From a virus, in the IMG/VR virus record IMGVR_UViG_3300034072_000396, positions 1 to 29,829 of that record: a stretch of DNA of 29,829 bases; one strand, written 5' to 3'. How positions within the stretch are numbered: position 1 is the first letter of the stretch; each line of letters starts with the position of its first letter. Below, piece by piece: positions 1 to 7,402 of this stretch. The notes under the pieces are model-generated. The model saw only the letters and a list, made by a program, of their open reading frames with translations, was not told the origin of the DNA and did no database searches. The translations under genes and the position numbers were made by a program.

Positions 1-831
1 GTACACTTCATCCATCTTCACAGCGTGTGCACGTGCGTGCTCTTCGGTCAGCTCATCAACAAGGTTGACGATAGCATCCTCACCGAGGCTCGAGTAGTAC
101 TGCGTGCGAGCGCCCCAAATCTTTGGGGACAGCGTCAGGTGCTTGTAGACAGGATCGCTAGTCGTGATGGCAGCACCTTCGCTGATAGCGTAGGCAGCAT
201 TGCCGCTGACGATCTTGCGTGTCTTGTAGGTGTCGCTGCTAACAGGGACGACCTGTGCGAGCTGTGTAGCGATGCCGTACTCAGCACGCAGCTTGATGAT
301 AGCGTCGTCCATCTCTTCTGGCACGAGGATGCCAGCCGATGCGTTGTTTGCGCTGGTGAGCGTCTTGAACTCAAAGCCACGATCACGGAGCCAGTTCTCA
401 GCGTCTGCCGATCCCTTGCCACTGATGGCCTTGAGGAACATGGCTACCTTGTAGGCAGCTTCATTGCTGGCATAGTGGCGCGACTTTACGCGCGATGCCG
501 AAGCAGGTACCGACGTGCGCTGTGGCATGGCACCTCCCGTGAGTGTGTTGGATTTGGTGTCAGCCACTACCTTGCGTGCGTTGTCGGCTAGGAAGGCTTT
601 GACCTTGGCACGCTGCGTGTTGATACGTGCCATCTTTTCTTCGATGGCTGTCAGGCCGTCTGCAACTGCAGACAGCGCCTCTTCTGTCATGGCAGCTTCA
701 TCGCCACCTTCGGCGACCATAGCTGCGAGTCCTTCGCGGATCTGCTGCACCACTTGTGCCATTTCCTCAGGCGTTGCCTCAGGGTTAGCCAGCAGTGCAT
801 CGATCAGCGCAAGCATCTCTTCGAGTGTCAT
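1..831 (-). CDS. HK97-fold major capsid protein (3' end outside window)
   Basis: This is the precursor of the main shell protein of the head. The first 277 residues are present and the frame is still open at the left edge. The first ~100 residues are acidic and helix-rich, like an HK97 delta (scaffolding) domain that the prohead protease would remove. The mature-like part follows, with a run around AYKVAMFLKAI and then 'ASAGILVPEEMDDAIIKL', typical of the N-arm and early P domain of HK97-type capsid proteins. The ATG at 829-831 overlaps the protease stop as ATGA, so the two are translationally coupled. The exact delta-domain cleavage site is not visible. The family call is from residue pattern and gene order. 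Confidence 0.88.
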   Translation of the reverse strand, partial: MTLEEMLALIDALLANPEATPEEMAQVVQQIREGLAAMVAEGGDEAAMTEEALSAVADGLTAIEEKMARINTQRAKVKAFLADNARKVVADTKSNTLTGGAMPQRTSVPASASRVKSRHYASNEAAYKVAMFLKAISGKGSADAENWLRDRGFEFKTLTSANNASAGILVPEEMDDAIIKLRAEYGIATQLAQVVPVSSDTYKTRKIVSGNAAYAISEGAAITTSDPVYKHLTLSPKIWGARTQYYSSLGEDAIVNLVDELTEEHARAHAVKMDEVY

Positions 832-1619
832 ACGTTGATTCCTTTGCTGAGTAGTAATGCCTTGGCCTGCGTTGGTGTCAGGCCTTTGGGCTGTTGTTGT
901 GGGTTGGCGTTTGCAAGCATTGCGATCAGTTCCTTGCGTGCCTTACCGAGCGTGCCTGCCAAGGCTTCGAGCTTCGCAACATTGCTGCTGGAGAGCACAC
1001 GTCCGGCTTTCTTGTCTGAGTCCCTCAGGTTGAATCGCACCGAGGCTCGCTGCATGAAATCGTCAACCAATGATTCTAAGTCTTCTGTGTGATCGTCGAA
1101 CGATCCCCAGCCGCCTTTCAGCGACACGAGGCCCGTTTGTCTGTTAGCGCCTACCACTACTGGTGACACCTCGAAGATGTCCAAGTCCAGCAGCTCACGC
1201 ACGCCATCGTCAGCGATGCGGTCATTCTTAACCATGAAGCCGATGCTGAACTCGTCGAAGGTGCCTGCTGCCAGGTGCTTGCTTGCTTGTTCACCGTCGA
1301 AGGTGTCAAGTGCCAGCGTACCGATTGCCATGAGTCCACCATTGGCACGCATCTCTTCTGGCAGCCTGTCATCGCCTGGCATCATCTGCACCAGCTCAGC
1401 CGTGCCGATTGGGCGCTCAATGTTGTGTGACCACAGCACCTTGAAGCGTCGGCCTTGGTCTGCGTACTGGCTGATGCTCTTCGTGAACGCACCAGGGATG
1501 ATGCGCTCGTTGTAGCTGTCGATGTTGCCGAATGTGGAAACGACCGCCTCGAACTCTCCAGTGGTGGATTGCTTGAAGCCAGTGCGTTGGAAGTTCAGCC
1601 CTTTGTATTCGATCCGCAT
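828..1619 (-). CDS. prohead maturation serine protease (HK97 gp4-like, peptidase family U35)
   Basis: This protease cleaves the capsid scaffolding domain inside the prohead. The protein has 263 residues. The expected catalytic residues are visible: His65 in LWSHN, Ser125 in FDEFSIGF and a conserved Glu150 in DIFEVSPV. N-terminal 'GEFEAVVSTFGNID' and 'ERIIPGAF' are also typical of the family. The catalytic domain ends near residue 170. The remaining ~90 residues are charged and helical and could act as a scaffold-like tail. The start has AGGGG about 8 nt upstream. It lies directly before the capsid gene (ATGA overlap), as in HK97-type head operons. Confidence 0.93.
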   Translation of the reverse strand: MRIEYKGLNFQRTGFKQSTTGEFEAVVSTFGNIDSYNERIIPGAFTKSISQYADQGRRFKVLWSHNIERPIGTAELVQMMPGDDRLPEEMRANGGLMAIGTLALDTFDGEQASKHLAAGTFDEFSIGFMVKNDRIADDGVRELLDLDIFEVSPVVVGANRQTGLVSLKGGWGSFDDHTEDLESLVDDFMQRASVRFNLRDSDKKAGRVLSSSNVAKLEALAGTLGKARKELIAMLANANPQQQPKGLTPTQAKALLLSKGINV

Positions 1620-1643
1620 AGGTTACCCCTAATAAACAAGAAT

Positions 1644-1678
1644 AGGCACACGTTGCAGCGGGTGCATCACGTGTGCCT
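1644..1678 (-). other. stable RNA hairpin between the small gene and the protease gene
   Basis: A perfect 10-bp inverted repeat (AGGCACACGT / ACGTGTGCCT) encloses a 15-nt loop. That loop carries a further TGCA/TGCA pairing, so nearly 14 bp can form with a 2-nt bulge. On the minus-strand transcript it is followed by a T-rich but interrupted stretch (ATTCTTGTTTATT) and then the protease ribosome site. It could be a weak terminator, an RNase processing site or an mRNA stabiliser that sets protease and capsid levels apart from portal. It is one of the few real intergenic gaps in the head operon. Confidence 0.6.
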
Positions 1679-1706
1679 GAAGGCTTACGATTTGAGTTGT
1701 AGTTGG

Positions 1707-1916
1707 TTAGTCCAGATCCACTTCGAGTAGCTTGGCGATCCTTTCCAACAGTGCACGGTCTCGTGTCCGTGCTAGCTTATTCTTTAGCCTGTTGCGCAGT
1801 CTGTAGTCTGATGACGTAAGACCGTGCGCATCGGCTCCGAGTGCAACATACGCAGCAGTGACCGCAGGATGCAAGCGTGTCTGCTTAGAAGTTTTCCGCA
1901 CTAATCCCTCGCTCAT
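1707..1916 (-). CDS. small basic protein of unknown function, head operon
   Basis: The product has 69 residues and I recognise no family. It is rich in Arg and Lys (for example DYRLRNRLKNKLARTRDR) and ends in an acidic helix, ERIAKLLEVDLD. No signal peptide or membrane segment is visible. The ATG overlaps the portal stop as ATGA, which argues for real, coupled translation. It sits between portal and protease, where many siphoviruses place small scaffold-associated or regulatory proteins. Its role is not inferable beyond that. Confidence 0.7.
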   Translation of the reverse strand: MSEGLVRKTSKQTRLHPAVTAAYVALGADAHGLTSSDYRLRNRLKNKLARTRDRALLERIAKLLEVDLD

Positions 1917-3937
1917 TGTATCCTCCTGCGTTCAACGCCTCTGATGATGCACCGACAGTTGACGAAATCAGCAGGATCGGCTGCGATCCCTGGTGCCTGG
2001 ATGTTGTCAGTGAAGCCGTTGCCAGCATCCACCACCTTGCCATCCAATGCTTCGTGGGATGGCCTGACCTCATCATCACGCTGCGTGATCCAAACCTTCA
2101 CGACCTGACGGTCTGGCGTGCGGCGTGTGTTCATCTTCTGCCAAGTGGCCTGCTGGGTGGTGCTCGTCTGCTGTGCTACCACCGTCTGTGCGATGGTGCG
2201 TGCACGCCCTTCGCTGATCTTGCCCACGCCTTCGTTGATGGCCTTGGCAATGTCTGCCACGCTCTTGCCTGCGTTGTCGCTGATGATCTTTGCCACGTCT
2301 GCTTTGATCGTATTGCTGGCACGGCTGATGTTCTCGATGTTCTGCTTGGTGACCTGCTGTTCGATCTCATCCACGAAAGACTGCACCTCGCTGAAGTCAG
2401 CCCCCACATCCTGCACAGCAATGGCCATGATCTGATCTAACAGCCTGCGACGCAATGCACCTGATGAACGCATGAAGCGATCGATCAGCACCTGTATGTC
2501 GATGCGGTTGGCATCGGGCCCTGCCTTCACGCTTGTTGCTTGCTTGGCTGCATCGGTGAACAGTGCCGCAGCGTATTGCTCCATCTCCTTTGCATACTTG
2601 GCATTGATGCCATCCAGTTGCTTCCATGCTGCGGCTGCCTTATCCTCAGCCATCACGAAACGTGCGTTTTTGGCGTCGTATTCGCCCTCTAACGGCCCCG
2701 AAGGCGTTGAGGCATCATCTACACCGTCAAAGAATCCAAAGCCGCCTGTGGGCGCCACAGCGTCCGTTTGGTACTGGTCGCCATCGTCTGTAGGGTCTAA
2801 CCCGAGGCGCTCACGTGCCTCATTGCGTGTGATCAGGTTGTTTGACCATTGGCTGATGATCAGATTGGCCGTGTCGGTGTCGGTCTTAAGCGATTCGACC
2901 TGGGAAGTGTCGAAGATGCACTGCAAACCACCCAGCTCTTCACGCAGTCCCAATGTCAGCTGATCAGCCCAGTCCTTCCAGGTTGGCACACGTGTGAGAC
3001 TGGTGAACTCACGGAAAGCCGTTTCCATGTTGGAGTACGTGCTCGACAGCAGGCCAGCGTAGACCATCGCCACCACAGGGTGCACACGGTAGACGCCACA
3101 GATGGCAGACTCGAGCTGACCATACAGCCCCTCAGCTTGCAGCTCTGCCATGTTCATAGCCATGCGTTCCACTCGCACTTCACCAGACAGCACACCGAGC
3201 TTGCCACGGCCCGTGCCTGTGAACGAATCAGCCCACATCTTACGCAGTGCCTCAGCCTGTGCTTCTGTGGGGATCGTCGGCAGGAACATCAGGTGGCCTG
3301 GCACGCCGTTGTTACGCATCTGGGAATAGATCGTCTGATCGATCTCATTAAGCGCCTGCACCTTCGCACCAGCTATCTCAATAGGTGAGAGGCCGATGGT
3401 GGGGTTGAGTGGGTCTGGTGTCCACTTAATGTGGATAATGTCCTTAGCTGGCACATATCGCTGCACACCATCGACCATGTAGTTATATCCTTCGATCCAT
3501 CCGTACTGCGAAGGGATCGGAACCATCTGCCCTGCGTGGTATGGGTAGAGTTCCACCACAGCGCCCGTAAGATCAGAGCGCACCTTGTGGATGTACGCAT
3601 TGCCACCAGTGTACACGTACATTGTCACGTACCGCCAGAACTGGCTGCCACTCATGTGAGGATTCGGTCGCTGGAAAAGGCGCTCGATGGGGTGGTTATC
3701 CACGTAGTCACCTGATGGCCTGGTGACGATGATGGGCGCTTCGTTCATGGTGCCTGATAGCGCCATCACGCAGCCCTGCACGGCGCTGTTCTTGTACAGG
3801 CCCTCTTGGATTTGGAGCTTGAACTGCTGCAAGCTCGGAACCGCAGCACGGCTGGCAACAGACTGGCCAATAACTGGCAGCTGTGCGGCCTTCTGCGATC
3901 CGCCGAAAAGTGATACTATCCGTTCTGCAAATGTCAT
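1913..3937 (-). CDS. portal protein fused to a C-terminal Mu F-like minor head domain
   Basis: The 674-residue protein joins two head functions. Residues ~1-400 are an HK97/lambda-type portal, the dodecameric DNA channel at the head vertex. Supporting motifs are 'NHPIERLFQRPNPHMSG', 'YVYTGGNAYIHK', 'GLSPIEIA' and 'VVAMVYAGLLSSTYSNMETAFREF'. A linker (~400-450) precedes residues ~480-674, which carry the phage Mu F / SPP1 gp7 head-morphogenesis signature: 'VWITQRDDEVRPSHEALDGK' and a terminal 'FVNCRCIIRG'. In many phages these are separate adjacent genes; here they form one frame with no stop. The gene follows TerL by an ATGA overlap. The portal part is confident and the MuF part is well supported by the D-RPSHE-LDG plus NCRC pattern. 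Confidence 0.93.
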   Translation of the reverse strand: MTFAERIVSLFGGSQKAAQLPVIGQSVASRAAVPSLQQFKLQIQEGLYKNSAVQGCVMALSGTMNEAPIIVTRPSGDYVDNHPIERLFQRPNPHMSGSQFWRYVTMYVYTGGNAYIHKVRSDLTGAVVELYPYHAGQMVPIPSQYGWIEGYNYMVDGVQRYVPAKDIIHIKWTPDPLNPTIGLSPIEIAGAKVQALNEIDQTIYSQMRNNGVPGHLMFLPTIPTEAQAEALRKMWADSFTGTGRGKLGVLSGEVRVERMAMNMAELQAEGLYGQLESAICGVYRVHPVVAMVYAGLLSSTYSNMETAFREFTSLTRVPTWKDWADQLTLGLREELGGLQCIFDTSQVESLKTDTDTANLIISQWSNNLITRNEARERLGLDPTDDGDQYQTDAVAPTGGFGFFDGVDDASTPSGPLEGEYDAKNARFVMAEDKAAAAWKQLDGINAKYAKEMEQYAAALFTDAAKQATSVKAGPDANRIDIQVLIDRFMRSSGALRRRLLDQIMAIAVQDVGADFSEVQSFVDEIEQQVTKQNIENISRASNTIKADVAKIISDNAGKSVADIAKAINEGVGKISEGRARTIAQTVVAQQTSTTQQATWQKMNTRRTPDRQVVKVWITQRDDEVRPSHEALDGKVVDAGNGFTDNIQAPGIAADPADFVNCRCIIRGVERRRIQ

Positions 3938-5103
3938 AGTGTAATTGCTGAGAATGTGTGTAGGAAGGAGTCCACACTGTAGGCCAGTGCGTCCACCATA
4001 TCGTCATGCTGGCCTTCTGGGAAAGATAGCAGCTCGTCGATGAACTCCGAAGGCAGCGACCGTGTGAAGATCAGCTGGCCGTGTTCGATCTTGCCCTCTG
4101 TAGGCAGGAAGCGTGTAATCTTGTCCTTTGTGGGCCGTACGGCTTGCACTGGCAGGCCACGCATCAGGAGCTGTTCAACTACGGCCTGCTGGAACTGCAC
4201 GCTCTCCACGCTGACCACCGCAGGTTGCCACTGGCGATGCATGGCAGTGATGAAGTCGATGATGCCGTGGAACGATTGCTGGATACGCTGGCAGTCGAGC
4301 ACGTAGATACGGCCTTCGCTGTCACGGCCTGTGACCACCGCTGCTGTCCAGTCTGCTGACGTCTTCGTGGAGATAGCCAAGTCAACACCCATGGTCACGA
4401 AAAGATCGGATGGTGCACGATCACACCATTGGAGCCATTCGCGCTTAATGCGTGCACCCTTCATGTCCACGTACTCAGCCAGCCACTCCTGCTGCCAGCT
4501 GACAGAGGGAAGCGACCGCTGCTGCCTGTCGATCTCGCTTTGCTTCAGTAGTGGGTTGCGGTACTCGCTGGTGACTGGCACGTGCACGAAGTTCCAATCC
4601 TCATCTCGCTTGTGCGTGTCCTCGAGTTGCTTGAAGAAGTTACCACCGTTCGGCGTGCTAAAGAAGTACGCATCGCCTTCCAAGTCTGCCAAGGTGGGGC
4701 TGATGACGTTGTGCCATGCTTCCTCCATATAGGGGCTGTGTGCCGCCTCATCGATGATCACGCGCTTGTAGTGGTTGCCGCGGATGCCGTCGTAGCGGTG
4801 CAGGCCAAAGAACTCAATGCGGCCTCCTGACTGTAGGATGATCGTATCATCTTTGAGCTTGACGCCAGCAATGATCGGCGCAAGGCCGTGCACGCACTCA
4901 TTCCATCGCTTGGCAAACTCCACAGCAGTTGGCATGATAAAGGCCACTGGGTCGCCTTGCCCTGCGACCTCAGCCAGCAGGTTGTAGGCCAGCACCGACT
5001 TACCAAAGCGCCTGTGGCACCTGATGTGGTTGAAGCGCTTGCGAGACTGCACGACGTGCAGCTGGCCTGGGTGGAGATTAACTGTCAGCTGTTTGGGCAT
5101 CAC
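3934..5103 (-). CDS. terminase large subunit (TerL)
   Basis: TerL is the DNA-packaging motor ATPase and headful or cos nuclease. Its 389 residues show both domains. The ATPase has an atypical Walker A, CHRRFGKS (29-36), a Walker B, VIIDEA (115-120), and motif III, FFSTPNG (147-153). The RNase H-like nuclease has acidic residues at Asp241 (MGVDLA), Glu300 (VSVES) and Asp367/368/371 (QHDDMVDALAY). At 389 residues it is somewhat shorter than the usual 420-550. Both catalytic centres are intact. It begins four bases inside the end of the methyltransferase gene and overlaps the portal start. Confidence 0.95.
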   Translation of the reverse strand: MMPKQLTVNLHPGQLHVVQSRKRFNHIRCHRRFGKSVLAYNLLAEVAGQGDPVAFIMPTAVEFAKRWNECVHGLAPIIAGVKLKDDTIILQSGGRIEFFGLHRYDGIRGNHYKRVIIDEAAHSPYMEEAWHNVISPTLADLEGDAYFFSTPNGGNFFKQLEDTHKRDEDWNFVHVPVTSEYRNPLLKQSEIDRQQRSLPSVSWQQEWLAEYVDMKGARIKREWLQWCDRAPSDLFVTMGVDLAISTKTSADWTAAVVTGRDSEGRIYVLDCQRIQQSFHGIIDFITAMHRQWQPAVVSVESVQFQQAVVEQLLMRGLPVQAVRPTKDKITRFLPTEGKIEHGQLIFTRSLPSEFIDELLSFPEGQHDDMVDALAYSVDSFLHTFSAITL

Positions 5104-5807
5104 AAGTCCAGCGCAGGTTGTGTGCTGATCTGTTCTACGGCGTGCTGTATCCTGGCCCGTGCGATGTCGATATACTCTGCCTCGCGTTCGATGCCTACGA
5201 AGCGGAAGCCCTCAAGGATCGCGCCCTTGCCAGTGGATCCGCTGCCGGTGAACGGGTCGAGCACTACACCGCCGGGTGGCGTTACGAGCCGGCATAGGTA
5301 GCGCATGAGGTCGACTGGTTTCTCAGCCGGGTGTTTAGTGGTGCGCATATTACCAGCCATCCATTTGCAGTCGTAAATATCTGCTGCTGTTCGGTCTGGT
5401 ATTTCTGCATCCGGCATAGCTGCGAACATCACGATTTCGTAGCGCGGCCTGAGTGCATTCTTGTACGAAGGGCCTATCCACATTTTGTCCCAAACCATGC
5501 AGCTATGCGCTGTCATGTCCAGCAAGCTCAAAGCCCGTATCAATGTTGGTATCGATCGCCAATTGCCAAAGGTTAGTAAGTAACCAGTAGGCTTCAATAC
5601 GCGCTGACATTCACGCATCCAAGCGGCAAACCAGTAGGCACTATTTTCAATATCGGCCCATGTGCCGCTTTTGGACTTACTGTTGCCCACCGATGTCGCT
5701 CCGATTATGTAGGGCGGATCGGTCACCACCGCGTCGATGCTGTTATCTGGCATGGTGCGGAGTACCTCGAGGCAGTCGCCGTGGTGTAGATCAAAGCTGC
5801 TGTGCAT
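5100..5807 (-). CDS. DNA methyltransferase, N4-cytosine/N6-adenine type (beta class)
   Basis: This 235-residue enzyme transfers a methyl group from SAM to an exocyclic amino group of DNA. The catalytic motif IV is D30-P-P-Y33 near the N-terminus. The SAM-binding motif I is DPFTGSGSTG (184-193) near the C-terminus. This order defines the beta class. 'KHPAEKPVDLM' (158-168), typical of the class, lies between. No restriction endonuclease is adjacent, so it is an orphan phage methyltransferase, probably protecting phage DNA from host restriction or marking it for packaging. Its placement between TerS (17-nt overlap) and TerL (ATGA overlap) couples it to packaging. The recognition sequence cannot be read from the sequence. 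Confidence 0.92.
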   Translation of the reverse strand: MHSSFDLHHGDCLEVLRTMPDNSIDAVVTDPPYIIGATSVGNSKSKSGTWADIENSAYWFAAWMRECQRVLKPTGYLLTFGNWRSIPTLIRALSLLDMTAHSCMVWDKMWIGPSYKNALRPRYEIVMFAAMPDAEIPDRTAADIYDCKWMAGNMRTTKHPAEKPVDLMRYLCRLVTPPGGVVLDPFTGSGSTGKGAILEGFRFVGIEREAEYIDIARARIQHAVEQISTQPALDL

Positions 5808-6168
5808 CGATGCTTCCCCATGACAGCGTGATCTTGTTATCCGTGCTGTTGTCGGTCTTGATCTCTTGGCGGTCTGACTGACCGAGCCATTGCTTACCGA
5901 GCCAGATCAGCATTGCCGTGTTACCACCCTGCGCTGCTTTCCACTGCAGTCTGCGCAACGATGCTTTGCCGTCCTGACCGAACATTTTATGAAACTCATC
6001 AAAACCAGCGTATCCGGCCTCTTTGAGTCTGCGATCGATGGTGGCCACTGACACCTTCATCACGGCTGCACACTCTTCTGCTGTGCACTGTATTTCTGCC
6101 AGGCTTTGGAGCTGTTCCAAGTCCAGCTCTTTGCGAGGCCTACCGCCTTTGGGATCGCCTTTTGCCAT
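5791..6168 (-). CDS. terminase small subunit-like DNA-recognition protein (TerS)
   Basis: The product has 125 residues. A basic N-terminus (GGRPRKELDLEQL) leads into a helix-turn-helix, about residues 27-50 ('CTAEECAAVMKVSVATIDRR'). Then comes a conserved region, 'GKASLRRLQWKAAQGGN' and 'MLIWLGKQWLGQSD', seen in many phage DNA-packaging proteins of the small-terminase type. TerS binds the packaging site and recruits TerL. The position, two genes before TerL in the same transcript, supports this. It is the first gene after the terminator at 6198-6262, so it starts the packaging and head transcription unit. A plain HTH regulator is the alternative. Confidence 0.8.
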   Translation of the reverse strand: MAKGDPKGGRPRKELDLEQLQSLAEIQCTAEECAAVMKVSVATIDRRLKEAGYAGFDEFHKMFGQDGKASLRRLQWKAAQGGNTAMLIWLGKQWLGQSDRQEIKTDNSTDNKITLSWGSIDAQQL

Positions 6169-6197
6169 TGCCGCGCCTAACGTGTTCGTTCTGCGTT

Positions 6198-6262
6198 AAA
6201 AAGTGCCGAGGCCCGTTGAGATACTCTTGGCATGGATTTGGTCAGCTGATCAGGGCCTCGGC
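6198..6262 (-). terminator. rho-independent terminator closing the early operon
   Basis: On the minus strand a perfect 10-bp GC-rich stem (GCCGAGGCCC / GGGCCTCGGC) is followed by AC and five T residues. The loop is long (38 nt) and contains palindromic TGATCA and CAGCTG. It lies in the 180-nt gap between the end of the ATPase gene (6348) and TerS (6168), so it separates early replication genes from packaging and head genes. Read-through, antitermination or a late promoter inside 6263-6347 would be needed for TerS expression. I see no convincing consensus promoter there. Confidence 0.75.
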
Positions 6263-6347
6263 GTTGGGTGGGGAGACAGCACCACGTGCGAATGTAAGCA
6301 GGAACGGTGCTAATAGTTGCAAACAAGTTTTCCGCATGAACGGAGCA

Positions 6348-7166
6348 TCAAAACACGTCACGTGGGAAGTACTCCTGGCGTGGTTCGATGGCTGCTGCGT
6401 GGAGTAGGATGCGACCATCGACTATGCGGAGCGTCTGGGGCTGTGGCTTAACTGCAAGGTTGGATTTAGCACAGGCCAGCCGGATGATTGATGGTTCCTG
6501 CTCGGATGGGTTGTCGAGTGTCCAAATGACGCGTGCGTGCTGGCTGATGGCTGTGCTGCCACGTATGTCTGCCAGTCCTGGTGGTGCGCTGCCACGTGTG
6601 CGCATGGCTGACTTGTTCATGTGGTGGATGACCAAGATAGGTTTGTTGGTGTTGCGTGCCTGTTCTGCCAGCCATGCCACGGACTGCCCTGCTGCGCTGC
6701 TGTTTTCGTCCACACCTGCGCTGGCAGCGCTTAGTGAGTCCACGACGGCGAACACGACGTCTGGGTGGTGTAGAATGTCGCTGATGAGTTCACGATCTGC
6801 TTTGCTGGTTAGCGATGGCGTGCCGCCTTCGGTGTTTGTGAGGCGTGGCTCAATGATCTGCAGTGGATTGATACCGAGGCGTTCAGCACGTGCCATGTGG
6901 AACGGCTCACCTGCTTCTGCTTCGATCCATAGGACGCGTTGGAGGCGGATGAGGTCTGGCTTTGGGAGGTAGTGACCATCCCAGAAGCTATCTCCCGTGA
7001 GTATCTGCTGGCACACACTCAGGGCCAGTAGCGACTTACCGACGCCAGGATCAGCTGCCAGCATGGTAACGTATCCATTGGGTAGCCAGCCAGGTACGAG
7101 CCAGCTAACATCCTGGTAGCGCCTGCGAAGGTCTGACCACGTGTTGAGTTTGTCGAGATCGATCAT
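6348..7166 (-). CDS. RecA-fold replicative ATPase/helicase (RepA/AAA_25 type)
   Basis: The protein has 272 residues. Walker A is AADPGVGKS (37-45) and Walker B is VVFAVVDSLS (137-146). Two histidines, 181-182 in VIHHMNKS, and 'ADIRGSTAISQHAR' (199-211) fit the hexameric RepA/DnaB-like helicase core of plasmids and phages. It likely unwinds DNA at the phage origin or acts as a helicase loader. It is the last gene of the early block and is coupled upstream by an ATGA overlap to a small unknown gene that follows the initiator-like proteins. No primase or zinc domain is fused. Confidence 0.88.
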   Translation of the reverse strand: MIDLDKLNTWSDLRRRYQDVSWLVPGWLPNGYVTMLAADPGVGKSLLALSVCQQILTGDSFWDGHYLPKPDLIRLQRVLWIEAEAGEPFHMARAERLGINPLQIIEPRLTNTEGGTPSLTSKADRELISDILHHPDVVFAVVDSLSAASAGVDENSSAAGQSVAWLAEQARNTNKPILVIHHMNKSAMRTRGSAPPGLADIRGSTAISQHARVIWTLDNPSEQEPSIIRLACAKSNLAVKPQPQTLRIVDGRILLHAAAIEPRQEYFPRDVF

Positions 7167-7402
7167 GCCATTTCCTCGATCATGCAGCGCAGTTGCTGCC
7201 AGCGTTCAATCTGTTGCTCATGCCAGGCACGGAAAGCACGCTCGAAGTGATCCGGCCCTGCATCGATGTACGCTTGCAGCTTGGTTGGCTGTCCTGGTGG
7301 CGTGAGGGATAGCAAGTACATCAGGAAGTCGTACACGGCTGTGTAGCTGTGTCCTCGTGCCTCCATTGCGCTGCACACTGTCTGTAGTGGTGTCTGTGTC
7401 AT
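7163..7402 (-). CDS. small protein of unknown function in the replication operon
   Basis: The 79-residue product matches no family I recognise. It is mostly helical, with a middle segment 'AVYDFLMYLLSL' and a charged C-terminal helix 'FERAFRAWHEQQIERWQQL'. It has ATGA overlaps with both neighbours (initiator-like protein upstream, ATPase downstream). That coupling suggests a partner of the helicase, for example a loader or adaptor, but nothing in the sequence proves it. Confidence 0.72.
   Translation of the reverse strand: MTQTPLQTVCSAMEARGHSYTAVYDFLMYLLSLTPPGQPTKLQAYIDAGPDHFERAFRAWHEQQIERWQQLRCMIEEMA

Noticed and set aside
25-591. Long plus-strand open frame opposite the left end
   Set aside because: It is the antisense shadow of the major capsid gene, whose minus-strand frame is open from 831 to the edge and has capsid motifs.
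6263-6347. Late promoter upstream of TerS
   Set aside because: Several TTG and TA-rich hexamers exist (e.g. CTATTA), but none has a good partner at 16-18 nt spacing.
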